From Sphingopyxis terrae subsp. terrae NBRC 15098 (GTDB taxonomy: Bacteria > Pseudomonadota > Alphaproteobacteria > Sphingomonadales > Sphingomonadaceae), in contig NZ_BCZQ01000005.1 in NCBI RefSeq assembly GCF_001598815.1, positions 28,964 to 92,963 of the forward strand: a DNA stretch of 64,000 nucleotides. Reading direction: 5' to 3'. Both the position numbers and the translations under genes were made by a program. Shown here in pieces: positions 48,005-56,782 of the stretch; within the stretch, counting starts at the first letter, position 1, and each line of letters opens with the position of its first letter. Below the pieces are notes generated by a model. It made no database searches. It had not been told where the DNA came from and saw only the letters and a list, made by a program, of their open reading frames with translations.

Positions 48005-48556
48005 CTAACGCAGCGTCATCGTGTCGCCTTCGACATTCACCGCAGCGAGCTTTGCAAGATAGCTTTGGCCGAGCAGCGACACCCCCATGTTGGCATCGAC
48101 CACCGCCGCCTCGACATTGCGGATCGTGATTCCATCGACCTCGACACTGTCGAGAAGGACCGTCCGCATCGGCACCGTCCCACCCGCGGTCTGGGCGGTG
48201 CCGCCGATCGGCAGACGGTCGACATCGATGCCGATCGCCTCGGCATCGTTCCGCGTCAGCGCGACGAGCGACGCGCCGCTATCGACCAGCATGCGAACCT
48301 GCCTGCCTTGGACAAGGGTGTCGGCATAGAAATGCGAATCGGATGCCCGCCGGATCCGGACTTCGCTGGGCCGCGCGGCGGCGTCGCTGGCGGCCACAGC
48401 GGCCTTATCCCGCGCGCCGGTCGTCCAGTTACTCTCGCCGGCATAAGGGTCCACCGGCGCTTTCGGCACGTCGGCGACCTGCCGGCCGGCGATGCTCGCC
48501 ATGCCGATCGATATTCCTGCGATCCCGGCTACCAGGGTAATGAAACGCCTCACCAT
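48005..48556 (-). CDS. Retropepsin-like aspartic protease family protein
   Basis: 183 residues. An N-terminal transmembrane or signal segment ('FITLVAGIAGISIGMASIAG') precedes a clan-AA aspartic protease domain with the active-site 'MLVDSGASLVALTRNDAEAIGID' and 'VNVEGDTMTLR' at the C terminus. The family (single-lobe retropepsin-like, as in TIGR02281) is found in alphaproteobacteria and is expected to act as a dimer in the periplasm. The ATG at 48556 begins the hydrophobic segment. Confidence 0.87.
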   Translation of the reverse strand: MVRRFITLVAGIAGISIGMASIAGRQVADVPKAPVDPYAGESNWTTGARDKAAVAASDAAARPSEVRIRRASDSHFYADTLVQGRQVRMLVDSGASLVALTRNDAEAIGIDVDRLPIGGTAQTAGGTVPMRTVLLDSVEVDGITIRNVEAAVVDANMGVSLLGQSYLAKLAAVNVEGDTMTLR

Positions 48557-48609
48557 GCCCGGCTTATTCGCAAATCGGGGTTGGAGAGTGGTTAAATGGC
48601 GCCGCGATT

Positions 48610-49566
48610 CTATGGTTCGGCCAGGCCGCCGGCTGCCTGATCGATGAAGGCGCGCCATTGCGGCTCCCCGCCCCGGATGCTGTAGGCTATCCGCGCGCAG
48701 GCATAGGGGCGTCCCGGCCGGTTGTCGGCATCGAAGGCGGCGATTGGCCACAGGCGCTCGGCATCGGCGTGATCGGACCAGCAGACGATCGCCTCGGCCT
48801 CCTGCCCCGCATCGACCAGCGCCCGTTCGCCCGCATCGAGCGTAGCCGCGTCCCAGCCCAGAATCACGCGCTGCAGCTTTGCCGGAGCGCGTAACGCTGA
48901 TGCAAAGGGGCTTGTCTGTGCACCGAGCAGCCGTTCGACCCGCGCGCGGTCGGCGGTAGCCAGCCAGCGCCCGCCGAGCATCGGCACCCATTGCTGCGGA
49001 TCGCGCGAGCGGAGTGCCGGAAACAACGCATCGGCCGCAGCGGCAAAGCGCGCCGTCCACAGCGAATCCGCGGCAAGCGGGCGAAGCTTCCATGCCGCCG
49101 ACGCGACATCGGCGCGCAGTTGCCGTTCCACCGGCCGGTCGCGAACCCTGTCCGCCATCACGATATCGAGGACCGGCGCCGTATCGGCTGTGCATTGCAC
49201 GCCCGCGCAGCGCGCCGTCTGCGCGGTCAGGCGCAGCCATTGCGGCATTGGCGCACGCGGCGCACCGGAACTTCCCGCATCGACAAAGTCGCGCGACGCA
49301 GGGTCGAAGGCCATCCGCGCGGGCCCGCCACGAACCGGTCGGCCCGCCGTGTCGCCGCGATAGGCAATCGACACCCCCGCATAGATGGCGTCCACATCGA
49401 CGTAGAGGCGGCCGTTCCAGGCGATGGCTTCCAGCCGCACGCACAGCCCCGGCTCCGCCGCAGCGGCTTCGGCCAGCGTCATCGTGCGCGAATTATCTTC
49501 CGGGCAGGAGGCCGGACCGGCGGCGGCCAGCGCGGCGGGAGCAAGCAGGGCGAGCGGCGCGATCAT
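48610..49566 (-). CDS. Secreted hypothetical protein
   Basis: 318 residues. The signal peptide ('IAPLALLAPAALAAAGPA') is followed by a cysteine-containing domain ('EPGLCVRLEAIAWNGRLYVDVDAIYAG'), a middle with paired cysteines ('TARCAGVQCTADTAPVLDIVMADRV') and a C-terminal 'WSDHADAERLWPIAAFDADNRPGRPYACARIAY'. I do not recognise the family. It lies upstream of the protease gene on the same strand with a 53-base gap. Confidence 0.72.
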   Translation of the reverse strand: MIAPLALLAPAALAAAGPASCPEDNSRTMTLAEAAAAEPGLCVRLEAIAWNGRLYVDVDAIYAGVSIAYRGDTAGRPVRGGPARMAFDPASRDFVDAGSSGAPRAPMPQWLRLTAQTARCAGVQCTADTAPVLDIVMADRVRDRPVERQLRADVASAAWKLRPLAADSLWTARFAAAADALFPALRSRDPQQWVPMLGGRWLATADRARVERLLGAQTSPFASALRAPAKLQRVILGWDAATLDAGERALVDAGQEAEAIVCWSDHADAERLWPIAAFDADNRPGRPYACARIAYSIRGGEPQWRAFIDQAAGGLAEP

Positions 49567-49598
49567 CCTTCCCCTCTACCGCGCCCGCGCTGCACCGG

Positions 49599-50333
49599 TC
49601 ATGAACCGGGCGAAAGAAGGGCGCTGCGCATCCAGGCGGGTGCTTTCGCCGGATCGATGCCCTCGACGCGCCGATGCTCCACCGACCAGCCGAGTTCGGG
49701 ATAGGCAATGACCTGACGCTTTGCGTCGGCTTCGGCGATCGGCACGACGACGAGTCGGCGATTGACCTTCTGCCGCCAGTTCATCCGCGCGGTATTTTCC
49801 TGTCCGACGTAGCAGCCCTTGGAAAAGCTGACGCCATTCAATTCGGCGGCATTGCATTCGAGCCAAAGCGTCGTGCCGTCGCCGAGTTCGGCGCGCCCTT
49901 CGGTGACGCCGAGCGCCAGGCGGTGCGCGCGCCATGCCGCCTCGACGGCCCCCGCGCCGTCTTCGTCGGCGGGAGCGAGCCAGCGCTGCCCGAGTTCGGC
50001 AAGCCGCGGGTCGACGACGCCAAGATCGCCCTCGGGCGCCCAATGAACCCGCAAAACCTCCTCGCGCTCGATCGTAATCGCGCGGCGCAGGCGATAGAGC
50101 GTCAGGCGCCGGGTCAGATCGTCCGCTGCGGCCACCTCGCAATCGATCAGCACATCCGCCTCGTCGGCCCAGATCAGAAAATCGAACAGCGCCTTGCCCT
50201 GTGCGGTCAGCAGCGCCGCCCAGACCGGCAGGTTGCCCGACACATCATTGGTGACAAGGCCTTGCAGAAAGCCGCGGACGTCGTCGCCCGACAATCGGAT
50301 CAGCGCGCGGTCGTTGAGGGTGGTATTGGCCAT
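49599..50333 (-). CDS. ygfZ: YgfZ/GcvT-like folate-binding protein
   Basis: 244 residues. It acts in maturation of certain iron-sulfur enzymes and binds tetrahydrofolate. The diagnostic motif is 'KGCYVGQENTARMNWR' (KGC[FY]xGQE). The N-terminal 'RALIRLSGDDVRGFLQGLVTND' and 'AALLTAQGKALFDFLIW' fit the GcvT-like fold. The ATG at 50333 lies 59 bases from the divergent pyrC start. The gene is complete. Confidence 0.93.
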   Translation of the reverse strand: MANTTLNDRALIRLSGDDVRGFLQGLVTNDVSGNLPVWAALLTAQGKALFDFLIWADEADVLIDCEVAAADDLTRRLTLYRLRRAITIEREEVLRVHWAPEGDLGVVDPRLAELGQRWLAPADEDGAGAVEAAWRAHRLALGVTEGRAELGDGTTLWLECNAAELNGVSFSKGCYVGQENTARMNWRQKVNRRLVVVPIAEADAKRQVIAYPELGWSVEHRRVEGIDPAKAPAWMRSALLSPGS

Positions 50334-50392
50334 GCCGATAATTTAGGGGCGGGGCAGCTAAAACCAAGCCACGATTTGCCCGAGAGCCCGCC

Positions 50393-51415
50393 ATGACCGA
50401 TCGCCTGACCATCCGCCGCCCCGACGACTGGCACGTCCATCTGCGCGATGGCGCGATGCTGGCGCATGTCGCGCCCTATACCGCACGCCAATTCGCGCGG
50501 GCGATTGTCATGCCCAATCTGTCGCCGCCGGTGACGACCGTGGCCGAGGGCCGCGCCTATCGCGAGCGGATCGTCGCGGCGATCCCCGCGGCGCTCGATT
50601 TTACCCCGCTCATCGTCGCCTATCTGACCGACGGCACCGATGCGGAGGAAATGGCGCGCGGCCACGCCGAGGGCGTGTTCACCGCCGCCAAGCTCTACCC
50701 CGCGCATGCAACGACGGGCAGCGCCCACGGCGTGACCGATGTCGCGAACATCATGGGCGTGCTCGAACGCATGGCCGATATCGGCATGCCGCTCCTGATT
50801 CACGGCGAAGTCACCGACCATGACGTCGACATCTTCGACCGCGAAGCGCTATTCATCGATCGCACGCTCGCACCGCTCGTCGCGCGGCTGCCCGAGCTCA
50901 AGATCGTGTTCGAACATATCACGACGGCGGAGGCGGCGCAGTTCGTCGCCGATGCGCCCGCCAATGTCGCCGCGACGATCACGCCGCAGCATCTTCACAT
51001 CAACCGCAACGCGATGCTGGTCGGCGGCATCCGTCCGCACGCCTATTGCCTGCCCGTCGCCAAGCGCGAGCATCACCGGCTCGCGGTGCGCGCCGCCGCG
51101 ACCTCGGGCTCGCCCAAATTCTTTCTCGGCACCGACAGCGCGCCGCACGCGGTGCATACCAAGGAAGCGCCATGCGGCTGTGCCGGCATTTTCAACGCCC
51201 CCTTCGCGCTCGAAAGCTATATCGCCGCGTTCGACGAAGACGGCGCGCTCGACCGGTTCGAGGGTTTCGCGAGCGAACATGGCCCGCGCTTCTATGGCCT
51301 GCCGCTCAATCAGGGCACGATCACGCTCGAACGCGGCGCGACCGTGGTTCCCGACCGGATCGGCGATGTGGTGCCCTTCCATGCCGGCGAAACGCTCGGC
51401 TGGCGGATCGTCTAA
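50393..51415 (+). CDS. pyrC: Dihydroorotase (class II)
   Basis: 340 residues. It closes carbamoyl-aspartate to dihydroorotate in pyrimidine synthesis. Zinc ligands are HVH in '[13 protein letters not shown]', the carboxylated lysine in '[16 protein letters not shown]', histidines in '[21 protein letters not shown]' and '[15 protein letters not shown]', and Asp in '[16 protein letters not shown]'. The length is that of the E. coli type. It is convergent with rarD with only three bases between stops. Confidence 0.97.
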   Translation: MTDRLTIRRPDDWHVHLRDGAMLAHVAPYTARQFARAIVMPNLSPPVTTVAEGRAYRERIVAAIPAALDFTPLIVAYLTDGTDAEEMARGHAEGVFTAAKLYPAHATTGSAHGVTDVANIMGVLERMADIGMPLLIHGEVTDHDVDIFDREALFIDRTLAPLVARLPELKIVFEHITTAEAAQFVADAPANVAATITPQHLHINRNAMLVGGIRPHAYCLPVAKREHHRLAVRAAATSGSPKFFLGTDSAPHAVHTKEAPCGCAGIFNAPFALESYIAAFDEDGALDRFEGFASEHGPRFYGLPLNQGTITLERGATVVPDRIGDVVPFHAGETLGWRIV

Positions 51416-51418
51416 ACC

Positions 51419-52336
51419 CTAGGCGATCTCGACCATCCGGTCGGCGCGCATCTTGCGCCACATGTCGAAACTGAACACAGCAATGCTGATCCAGATCAGC
51501 AGGAAGCAGGCCAGTTGCACGGGCTTCAGCGGTTCGGCGAAGACGAAAAGGCTCAGCAGGAATTGCAGTGTCGGCGCCAGATACTGGACGAAGCCGAGCG
51601 CTGCATAGCTCATCCGCCGCGCGGCGGTGGCGAAGAGGAGCAGCGGCACCGCGGTAACGATGCCCCCGGCCATCAGCAGCAGGCTGATTTTCGGGTCCGA
51701 CCCGAAACCGCGCCCGTCGCCGATCCACAGATACCAGGCCGACGCCGCGAGCGCCAAGGGCATGAGCAGCGTCGTTTCGATCGCGAGACCGGGCAATGAA
51801 CCTACGGGCACCACTTTGCGCAGCAGGCCATAGAAGCCGAAACTGAAGGCGAGCGTCAGGCTGATCCACAGCGTGTCGAGCGCACCGCCGAGCAGGATCG
51901 CCACCCCGACGGCGGCGATTGCGACCGCCACCATCTGCAATCGCGACAGGCGCTCGCCGAGGAAGACCATTCCCAGCATCACATTGACGAGCGGGTTGAG
52001 ATAATAGCCAAGGCTGGCGGCAAGGACATGATCTGTGAAGATCGAATAGATATAGACGAGCCAGTTCACCGCGATCAGCAGCGCGCTCGCCAACAGCATC
52101 CGCAGCACCCGCCAGTCGCGCAAGGCGACAAGATAGTCGGCGATCTGCCGCCGGAATGCCATGATGAAGAAACAGAGCGGCAGCGACCAGACGATGCGCT
52201 GCGCCAGCACCTCGACCGGCGGCACGCTCGCAAGCAGCTTGAAGAACAGCGGGACGAAACCCCAGATGCCATAGGCGGCGAGCGCGAAGGGCAAGCCGTT
52301 CTGCTGGCTCTCCGACGGAGCGGCGGGCGCGGGCAT
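51419..52336 (-). CDS. rarD: RarD-type EamA transporter
   Basis: 305 residues with ten predicted transmembrane helices in two EamA repeats. RarD marks are 'FALAAYGIWGFVPLFFKLLASVPPVEVLAQRIVWSLPLCFF', 'NWLVYIYSIFTDHVLAASLGYYLNPLVNVMLGMVFLGERL' and 'YLAPTLQFLLSLFVFAEPL'. RarD proteins are linked to chloramphenicol sensitivity and drug/metabolite transport, but the natural substrate is unknown. The ATG at 52336 lies 11 bases after the stop of a small membrane protein gene. Confidence 0.9.
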   Translation of the reverse strand: MPAPAAPSESQQNGLPFALAAYGIWGFVPLFFKLLASVPPVEVLAQRIVWSLPLCFFIMAFRRQIADYLVALRDWRVLRMLLASALLIAVNWLVYIYSIFTDHVLAASLGYYLNPLVNVMLGMVFLGERLSRLQMVAVAIAAVGVAILLGGALDTLWISLTLAFSFGFYGLLRKVVPVGSLPGLAIETTLLMPLALAASAWYLWIGDGRGFGSDPKISLLLMAGGIVTAVPLLLFATAARRMSYAALGFVQYLAPTLQFLLSLFVFAEPLKPVQLACFLLIWISIAVFSFDMWRKMRADRMVEIA

Positions 52337-52347
52337 TCTATGCGCGT

Positions 52348-52569
52348 TTAGAGCAGACCGCCGCCGAGCATCAGCCGGACGACGCCGACGACGATCACGA
52401 CGATGTTCAGATTGCGCCCGCTCGTGCGGCTCGACATCGCGCCGAGCGCGAGCCCGACCACGGCGATCGGGATGATGACCCAGTTCGCCCAGCCCAGAAA
52501 CGGAATGAACGCGGGGATCGCGAGAATCAGCGCGACCAGACCGATGAAAATCGAAGCAATGTTCAGCAT
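52348..52569 (-). CDS. Small two-helix membrane protein
   Basis: 73 residues with two or three hydrophobic helices ('IASIFIGLVALILAIPAFIPFLG', 'WVIIPIAVVGLALGAM', 'NIVVIVVGVVRLMLGGGLL'). No soluble domain is present. It is probably co-transcribed with rarD (11-base gap). The function is unknown. The ATG at 52569 is chosen because it directly precedes the first helix. Confidence 0.7.
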   Translation of the reverse strand: MLNIASIFIGLVALILAIPAFIPFLGWANWVIIPIAVVGLALGAMSSRTSGRNLNIVVIVVGVVRLMLGGGLL

Positions 52570-52745
52570 TTCCAATGTTTCGCACGCCGCCGGACGGCGG
52601 GCAAGTGCCTTTCGGTTCGTCGATGACGGCACTCGTTTCGTCTTGTTGCCGAAGGTTCATGCAACGCTGTGCGGACCCTTCTCGTTGTTTCGGGTGAAGC
52701 GCTCGTTCCCGAACGGTCGAGGCGCGAACCAGGAAAGGACAGGAT

Positions 52746-53150
52746 ATGGCTATTCTTACCAAAGGCATGATGGGCGCAATTGCGGCCGCCAGTGTCGTCG
52801 CGACCGCCCCCGCCTATGCCGGCATGGCAACCGCCATTCCGGCGCAGGGCTATCACAAGAGCGAAACCACGGCCGACTTTTACAAGCGCAAGCATCACGA
52901 CCGCCGCTATTATGCGAGCCGCGACCAACGCGTCGGCGCCAACACGCGGATCTGGCGCGGTAACGACGGCCGATATTACTGCAAGAAGGATAATGGCACC
53001 ACCGGCCTGCTGATCGGTGCTGCGGTCGGCGGCTTGGCCGGTCATGAAATCGCCGGCAGAGGCGACAAGCTGCTCGGCGTGGTCCTCGGCGCGGGCGCCG
53101 GCGCGCTCCTCGGCCGCGAGATCGACCGCGACAAATATCGCTGCCGCTAA
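52746..53150 (+). CDS. Glycine-zipper outer-membrane-type protein
   Basis: 134 residues. A signal peptide ('IAAASVVATAPAYA') precedes a basic, Tyr-rich middle ('YKRKHHDRRYYASRDQRV') and a C-terminal glycine zipper ('LLIGAAVGGLAGHEIAGRGDKLLGVVLGAGAGALLGREID'), as in the Gly-zipper 2TM / Rick_17kDa family of envelope proteins. The function is unknown but is usually structural. The start is preceded by AGGAAAGGACAG. Confidence 0.85.
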   Translation: MAILTKGMMGAIAAASVVATAPAYAGMATAIPAQGYHKSETTADFYKRKHHDRRYYASRDQRVGANTRIWRGNDGRYYCKKDNGTTGLLIGAAVGGLAGHEIAGRGDKLLGVVLGAGAGALLGREIDRDKYRCR

Positions 53151-53208
53151 TTGACAGAAACCGTCCGGGTGCGGGTCCGAGACCCCTCCATCCGCACTCT
53201 GTGATGGC

Positions 53209-53236
53209 GAGGGCGTCGGTTCCGGCCGACGCCCTC
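53209..53236. terminator. GC-rich hairpin downstream of the glycine-zipper gene
   Basis: A perfect 11-bp stem (GAGGGCGTCGG / CCGACGCCCTC) with loop TTCCGG. No T-run follows on either strand, so it may be a weak or factor-dependent terminator. It is the main feature of the 178-base gap before the acetyltransferase gene. Confidence 0.5.
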
Positions 53237-53328
53237 AAGGCCGATCGCGCGCCCGCGGCGCGTGTTTCGGCTTGCCCGCCAGCCTGCTTTCTCCCAGAAG
53301 CGTCGGCCACTGCTGCGGGAGAATATCG

Positions 53329-53880
53329 ATGCTTAACGGCCCCCTGCTCGTCACCGAGCGGCTGATCCTCCGCCCGCCCGCGGCCGAGGATTTCGACGCC
53401 TTCGCCGAAATGTGCGCCGAAGAGGAGACAATGACCTTCATCGGTGGCAGCTGCGCCCGGTCGCAGGCGTGGCGCCAATGGTGCACGCTCGCGGGGGCAT
53501 GGCATATCCGCGGCTTTTCGATGTTTTCGGTCCTCGAACGCGCAAGCGGCGAATGGGTCGGGCGGCTCGGCCCGTGGGAGCCCGACGGCTGGCCCGCGCC
53601 GGAGATTGCCTATGGCGTGCGCGCCAAATTCGCCGGAAAAGGCTATGCGTTCGAGGGGGCGGTCGCCGCCTGCGACTTCGCGGTCGAATTCCTTAAATGG
53701 CCCGAGCTGATGCACAGCATCGCTCCCGACAATGTCCGCTCGCAAGCGCTGGCCAAGAGGCTGGGCGCGACCAACAGCGGCCCGACGCACCTCCCCGCCC
53801 CGTTCGAACAGACCCGCGTCGATGCCTGGACGCAAAGCGCCGAGGCATGGCGGATCAAACGCAAGGAGTTCCAGCCATGA
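53329..53880 (+). CDS. GNAT-family acetyltransferase (RimJ/RimL-like)
   Basis: 183 residues. Acetyltransf_3-type features are 'TERLILRPPAAEDFDAFAEM', 'AYGVRAKFAGKGYAFEGAVAACDFAV' (acetyl-CoA binding region, with R/KxxGxG/A) and 'IAPDNVRSQALAKRLGAT' near the C terminus. The acceptor is unknown. The ATG at 53329 has GCGGGAGAAT upstream. The stop overlaps the DUF1330 start (ATGA). Confidence 0.9.
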   Translation: MLNGPLLVTERLILRPPAAEDFDAFAEMCAEEETMTFIGGSCARSQAWRQWCTLAGAWHIRGFSMFSVLERASGEWVGRLGPWEPDGWPAPEIAYGVRAKFAGKGYAFEGAVAACDFAVEFLKWPELMHSIAPDNVRSQALAKRLGATNSGPTHLPAPFEQTRVDAWTQSAEAWRIKRKEFQP

Positions 53881-54317
53881 GCGATCGTCACATCGACCCC
53901 GAACGCGCGCAGTTCGACGCGTTCAAGGCGTTACCGCGCGATACGCCGATCCACATGCTCAACCTCGTCCGCTTCAAGGACAGGGCGACCTATCCCGACG
54001 ATCACCCCCTCGCCGGCAAAGCGCTCACCGGCGCGGAAGCCTATGCCAACTATGGCAAGGACAGCAGCGCCGTCTTTTCGCGCGTCGGCGGCAGTGTCGT
54101 TTGGAGCGGCATGATGGAGGCGATGGTGATCGGCCCTCTGGCGGAGCATTGGAACGCGATGTTCATCGCCCACTATCCGAACAGCGGCGCTTTCATGGAA
54201 ATGGTCACCGATCCGGTCTATCGTCAGGCGGTTGTCCACCGTCAGGCGGCGGTCGAAACCTCCCGTCTGATCCGCTGCGCGAGCAATCCGTCTCGGTCCG
54301 AGACAGTTTTCGGCTAA
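53877..54317 (+). CDS. DUF1330-type protein
   Basis: 146 residues. It opens with 'IDPERAQFDAFKALPRDTPIHMLNLVRFKD' and contains 'WSGMMEAMVIGPLAEHWNAMFIAHYPNSGAFMEMVTDPVYRQAVVHRQAAVETSRLIRCAS', which fits the small alpha/beta ferredoxin-like DUF1330 family. The function is unknown. It is co-translated with the acetyltransferase gene. Confidence 0.82.
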   Translation: MSDRHIDPERAQFDAFKALPRDTPIHMLNLVRFKDRATYPDDHPLAGKALTGAEAYANYGKDSSAVFSRVGGSVVWSGMMEAMVIGPLAEHWNAMFIAHYPNSGAFMEMVTDPVYRQAVVHRQAAVETSRLIRCASNPSRSETVFG

Positions 54318-54404
54318 CAAAGTCTTACCAATTAACGCTTTTTGCTCACATCTTCTTAACCAGCTTCCGGCAAGTCCGGGTGAGAGATTAAGGGAGTGTT
54401 AGCA

Positions 54405-55154
54405 ATGATCGTCCGGGGAAAATGGCTGATTGCCGGCCTGCTGATGGCCGCGGCCCCGCTCGCGGGGTGCCGCGACAATCCGCAGGCAAAGGCCGACCTC
54501 AAACCGCTCGACGACGGGCTGACCAATGAAGACCCCGCGCTGAAGGGCGCGCTTGAAGACAAGATCATGGTCGATCCCAAGCTGGCCGGGCAGGCGAACC
54601 GCAATGCGGCGACCCCGGGCAACCGGCCCGTCGACGGCGGCGTTCCGGGCGTGGCGAGCGGCAAGGCGGCCGCGGCGGCCGAAGCGGCGGCGGCGCAGGC
54701 CGCGGGCAAGCTGCTCGCCGCGCCCAAGGCGCTGCCGTTCGAGGAAGGTTGCAACGGCGATTGCGCCGCCAAGCGCCCGGTCACCATCGGCGCGCTGGCG
54801 CGCGAACAGCAAAAGGGCAGCTGCGACGCCAAGCTGACCTACGGCAACCAGTGGGCCGACCGTCTGCCGCCCGCGTTCAAGCTCTATCCGCGCGCGACGC
54901 TGCGAGAGGCGGCAGGGGTGGCCGGCGGAAAGTGCAACATCCGCGTCGTCAATTTCCAGACCGCCGCCTCGATCCAGGGCGTTCTCGACTATTATCACAC
55001 GATGGCGGTGCGTGCGGGTTATACGAGCGACCACCGCGTGCGCGGCAACGAACATATTCTGGGCGGAACGAAGGGCGATCTTGCCTATGTCCTGTTCATC
55101 CGCACCGATGGCGGGATGACCGACGTCGATCTGGTCGCGTCCGGCGGCAAATAA
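54405..55154 (+). CDS. Ala-rich lipoprotein of unknown function
   Basis: 249 residues. A lipoprotein signal ('WLIAGLLMAAAPLAGCRDNP') has a lipobox LAGC. The mature part has an Ala-rich helical stretch ('AAAAEAAAAQAAGKLL') followed by a cysteine-containing C-terminal domain ('GCNGDCAAKRPVTIGAL', 'CNIRVVNFQTAASIQGVLDYYHTMAVRAGYTSDHRV'). The C-terminal domain looks compact and conserved in style, but I do not assign it. The start at 54405 lies in an AT-rich promoter region. Confidence 0.72.
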   Translation: MIVRGKWLIAGLLMAAAPLAGCRDNPQAKADLKPLDDGLTNEDPALKGALEDKIMVDPKLAGQANRNAATPGNRPVDGGVPGVASGKAAAAAEAAAAQAAGKLLAAPKALPFEEGCNGDCAAKRPVTIGALAREQQKGSCDAKLTYGNQWADRLPPAFKLYPRATLREAAGVAGGKCNIRVVNFQTAASIQGVLDYYHTMAVRAGYTSDHRVRGNEHILGGTKGDLAYVLFIRTDGGMTDVDLVASGGK

Positions 55155-55167
55155 CGCCGCATTCGCA

Positions 55168-55214
55168 GGCCAACAAAAAACCCCCGGGAGCGATCCCGGG
55201 GGTTTTTGTTGGCC
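55168..55214. terminator. Bidirectional terminator between convergent genes
   Basis: A long hairpin: the left arm includes GGCCAAC followed by an A-run and CCCCCGGGA, the loop is GCGA, and the right arm is TCCCGGGGG followed by a T-run and GTTGGCC. The A- and T-runs serve both strands. It ends the lipoprotein (+) and CsbD-like (-) genes. Confidence 0.9.
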
Positions 55215-55232
55215 GATGGCCGGGGCGGTCGA

Positions 55233-55415
55233 TCAGACCTTGTCGCCAAGCGCGCCCTGCACCTTGCCTTTCAGATTCTGGGCTTCGCCCTTGCGTTCCT
55301 GAAGTTCGCCTTCGGCGCGCAGGCGTTCATTGTCGGTCGCCTTGCCGATCGCCTGTTTGGTGTTGCCGATCGCTTCGTTGGTCAGGCCTTTCGCCTTTTC
55401 CGTCAGTTCACCCAT
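55233..55415 (-). CDS. CsbD-family stress protein
   Basis: 60 residues, highly charged and helical ('MGELTEKAKGLTNEAIGNTKQAIG', 'LRAEGELQERKGEAQNLKGKVQGALGDKV'). It matches the CsbD family of small general-stress proteins, whose biochemical role is unknown. The ATG at 55415 has AAGGAGA just upstream. Confidence 0.88.
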   Translation of the reverse strand: MGELTEKAKGLTNEAIGNTKQAIGKATDNERLRAEGELQERKGEAQNLKGKVQGALGDKV

Positions 55416-55530
55416 GGGGAGTCTCCTTTGCTGCAAGAGGCGATCGCGCCTCTTGTCAAATCAACGACTTGCCCCCGCGCATTGTTCCGTCGTCGCGGGA
55501 CGAAACGAGACGAAGCGTCGATCGGACGGC

Positions 55531-56712
55531 TCAGGCAGCCCGCGCGTCCCGCTGCTGCATCAGCAGCGCGCGCAGGCCCATCCGAACCGGCGGCAGCGCG
55601 CCAAGCCGCAGCGCCGCATGGCGGAGCGCCATCGCCGGATGGCGGTCATCGGTGAAGAGGCCGACGATCGCGCGCGTCGCCTGAAACAGCGGCCAGGTCT
55701 CGGCACGATGCGCGGCGGCGTAGCGCGTAAGGCGGCGCGGGTCGCCGACATCCTCCGCCGACGCCAACAGCTTCGCGAGCCGGACCGCGCCTGCCAGCCC
55801 GAAGTTGAAGCCATGGGCGGTCACCGGATGCATGCCGACCGCCGCATCGCCGATCAGCACCGCACGCGGCGCCGCAAAGCGATGCGCAAATGTCGTGGTC
55901 AGCGGATAGGCGTGAAAATCGCTCGCCAACGCGACCGCGCCCCATCTGCCGCGCGTCATCGCCGCAATCCGGCGCGCCTTTGCCTCGCCGGATTCGGCCA
56001 TGAAAGCTTCGGCGGCTTGGGGCGTCAGGGTGATGACTGCCGACGAAAGCCCCTCCCCCAGCGGCAGCATCGCCAGCGTGTGGTGCCGGGCGAACCATTC
56101 GGTCGCGACGCCCGCCTTGTAGGGCGCGTGACCTACCCGGCCGACAAGCATCGTCTTGCCGACCGGCCTGACGTCGGCGCCGATGCCGAGCTGGTCGCGT
56201 ATCGCCGAAAAGCGCGCGTCCGCCGCGACAAGAAGATCGGCCTCGATCACAGCGCCATCGGCAAGGGTCACGGTGACGCCGCCGCGCCCGGCCTGAACGC
56301 GCTCCACCGCGCATCCCGCGCGCAGATCCATATTCGCTTGTCCCGTAACGCTTTCGAACAGTGCCCGGCGCAAATGATGGTTCGACACGAGATGGCCGAG
56401 CGGCCGCGCGTCGCCCGCTCCCGGATCGATCCTCATCGCAAACCGCGCCCGGCCGCTCAGCACCTCGGCCCGGTCAAGGCGGTGAATGTCCGCCGCCGGA
56501 ATCCGCGACCAGGCATCCAGGTCGCGCAGCGCGCGCTCGGACCGGTGCGTCAGCGCAATCTCGCGCCCGTCGAAATGCGGTTCGGCCAGCGCGGCAAGCG
56601 GCGCGCGCTCGATCAGCGTAATCTCGGCGGGCGTATCCGCCAGCGCGCGCGCGAAACCCAGCCCCGCCGGTCCCGCCCCGACGATGACGATCCGGCGCCG
56701 CGTGCCACCCAT
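55531..56712 (-). CDS. UbiH/UbiM-type FAD-dependent hydroxylase
   Basis: 393 residues. The FAD-binding motif is GAGPAGLG at the N terminus ('IVIVGAGPAGLGFARALA'), then 'FDGREIALTHRSERALRDLDAW' and the second dinucleotide-binding motif 'AVLIGDAAVGMHPVTAHGFNFGLAGAV'. The 'DGREIALTHRS' segment resembles UbiH-class ubiquinone-ring hydroxylases, especially UbiM. A role in ubiquinone synthesis is likely but not proven. The ATG at 56712 is preferred: GGAGG is seven bases upstream, whereas it is only one base from the ATG at 56718. Confidence 0.82.
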   Translation of the reverse strand: MGGTRRRIVIVGAGPAGLGFARALADTPAEITLIERAPLAALAEPHFDGREIALTHRSERALRDLDAWSRIPAADIHRLDRAEVLSGRARFAMRIDPGAGDARPLGHLVSNHHLRRALFESVTGQANMDLRAGCAVERVQAGRGGVTVTLADGAVIEADLLVAADARFSAIRDQLGIGADVRPVGKTMLVGRVGHAPYKAGVATEWFARHHTLAMLPLGEGLSSAVITLTPQAAEAFMAESGEAKARRIAAMTRGRWGAVALASDFHAYPLTTTFAHRFAAPRAVLIGDAAVGMHPVTAHGFNFGLAGAVRLAKLLASAEDVGDPRRLTRYAAAHRAETWPLFQATRAIVGLFTDDRHPAMALRHAALRLGALPPVRMGLRALLMQQRDARAA

Positions 56713-56782
56713 GCCCATGCCTCCTTGTCAGAGACACCGGCATGGCAGCGCCGCGCGGGCGGCGCATTGCGCTGGATCAATA

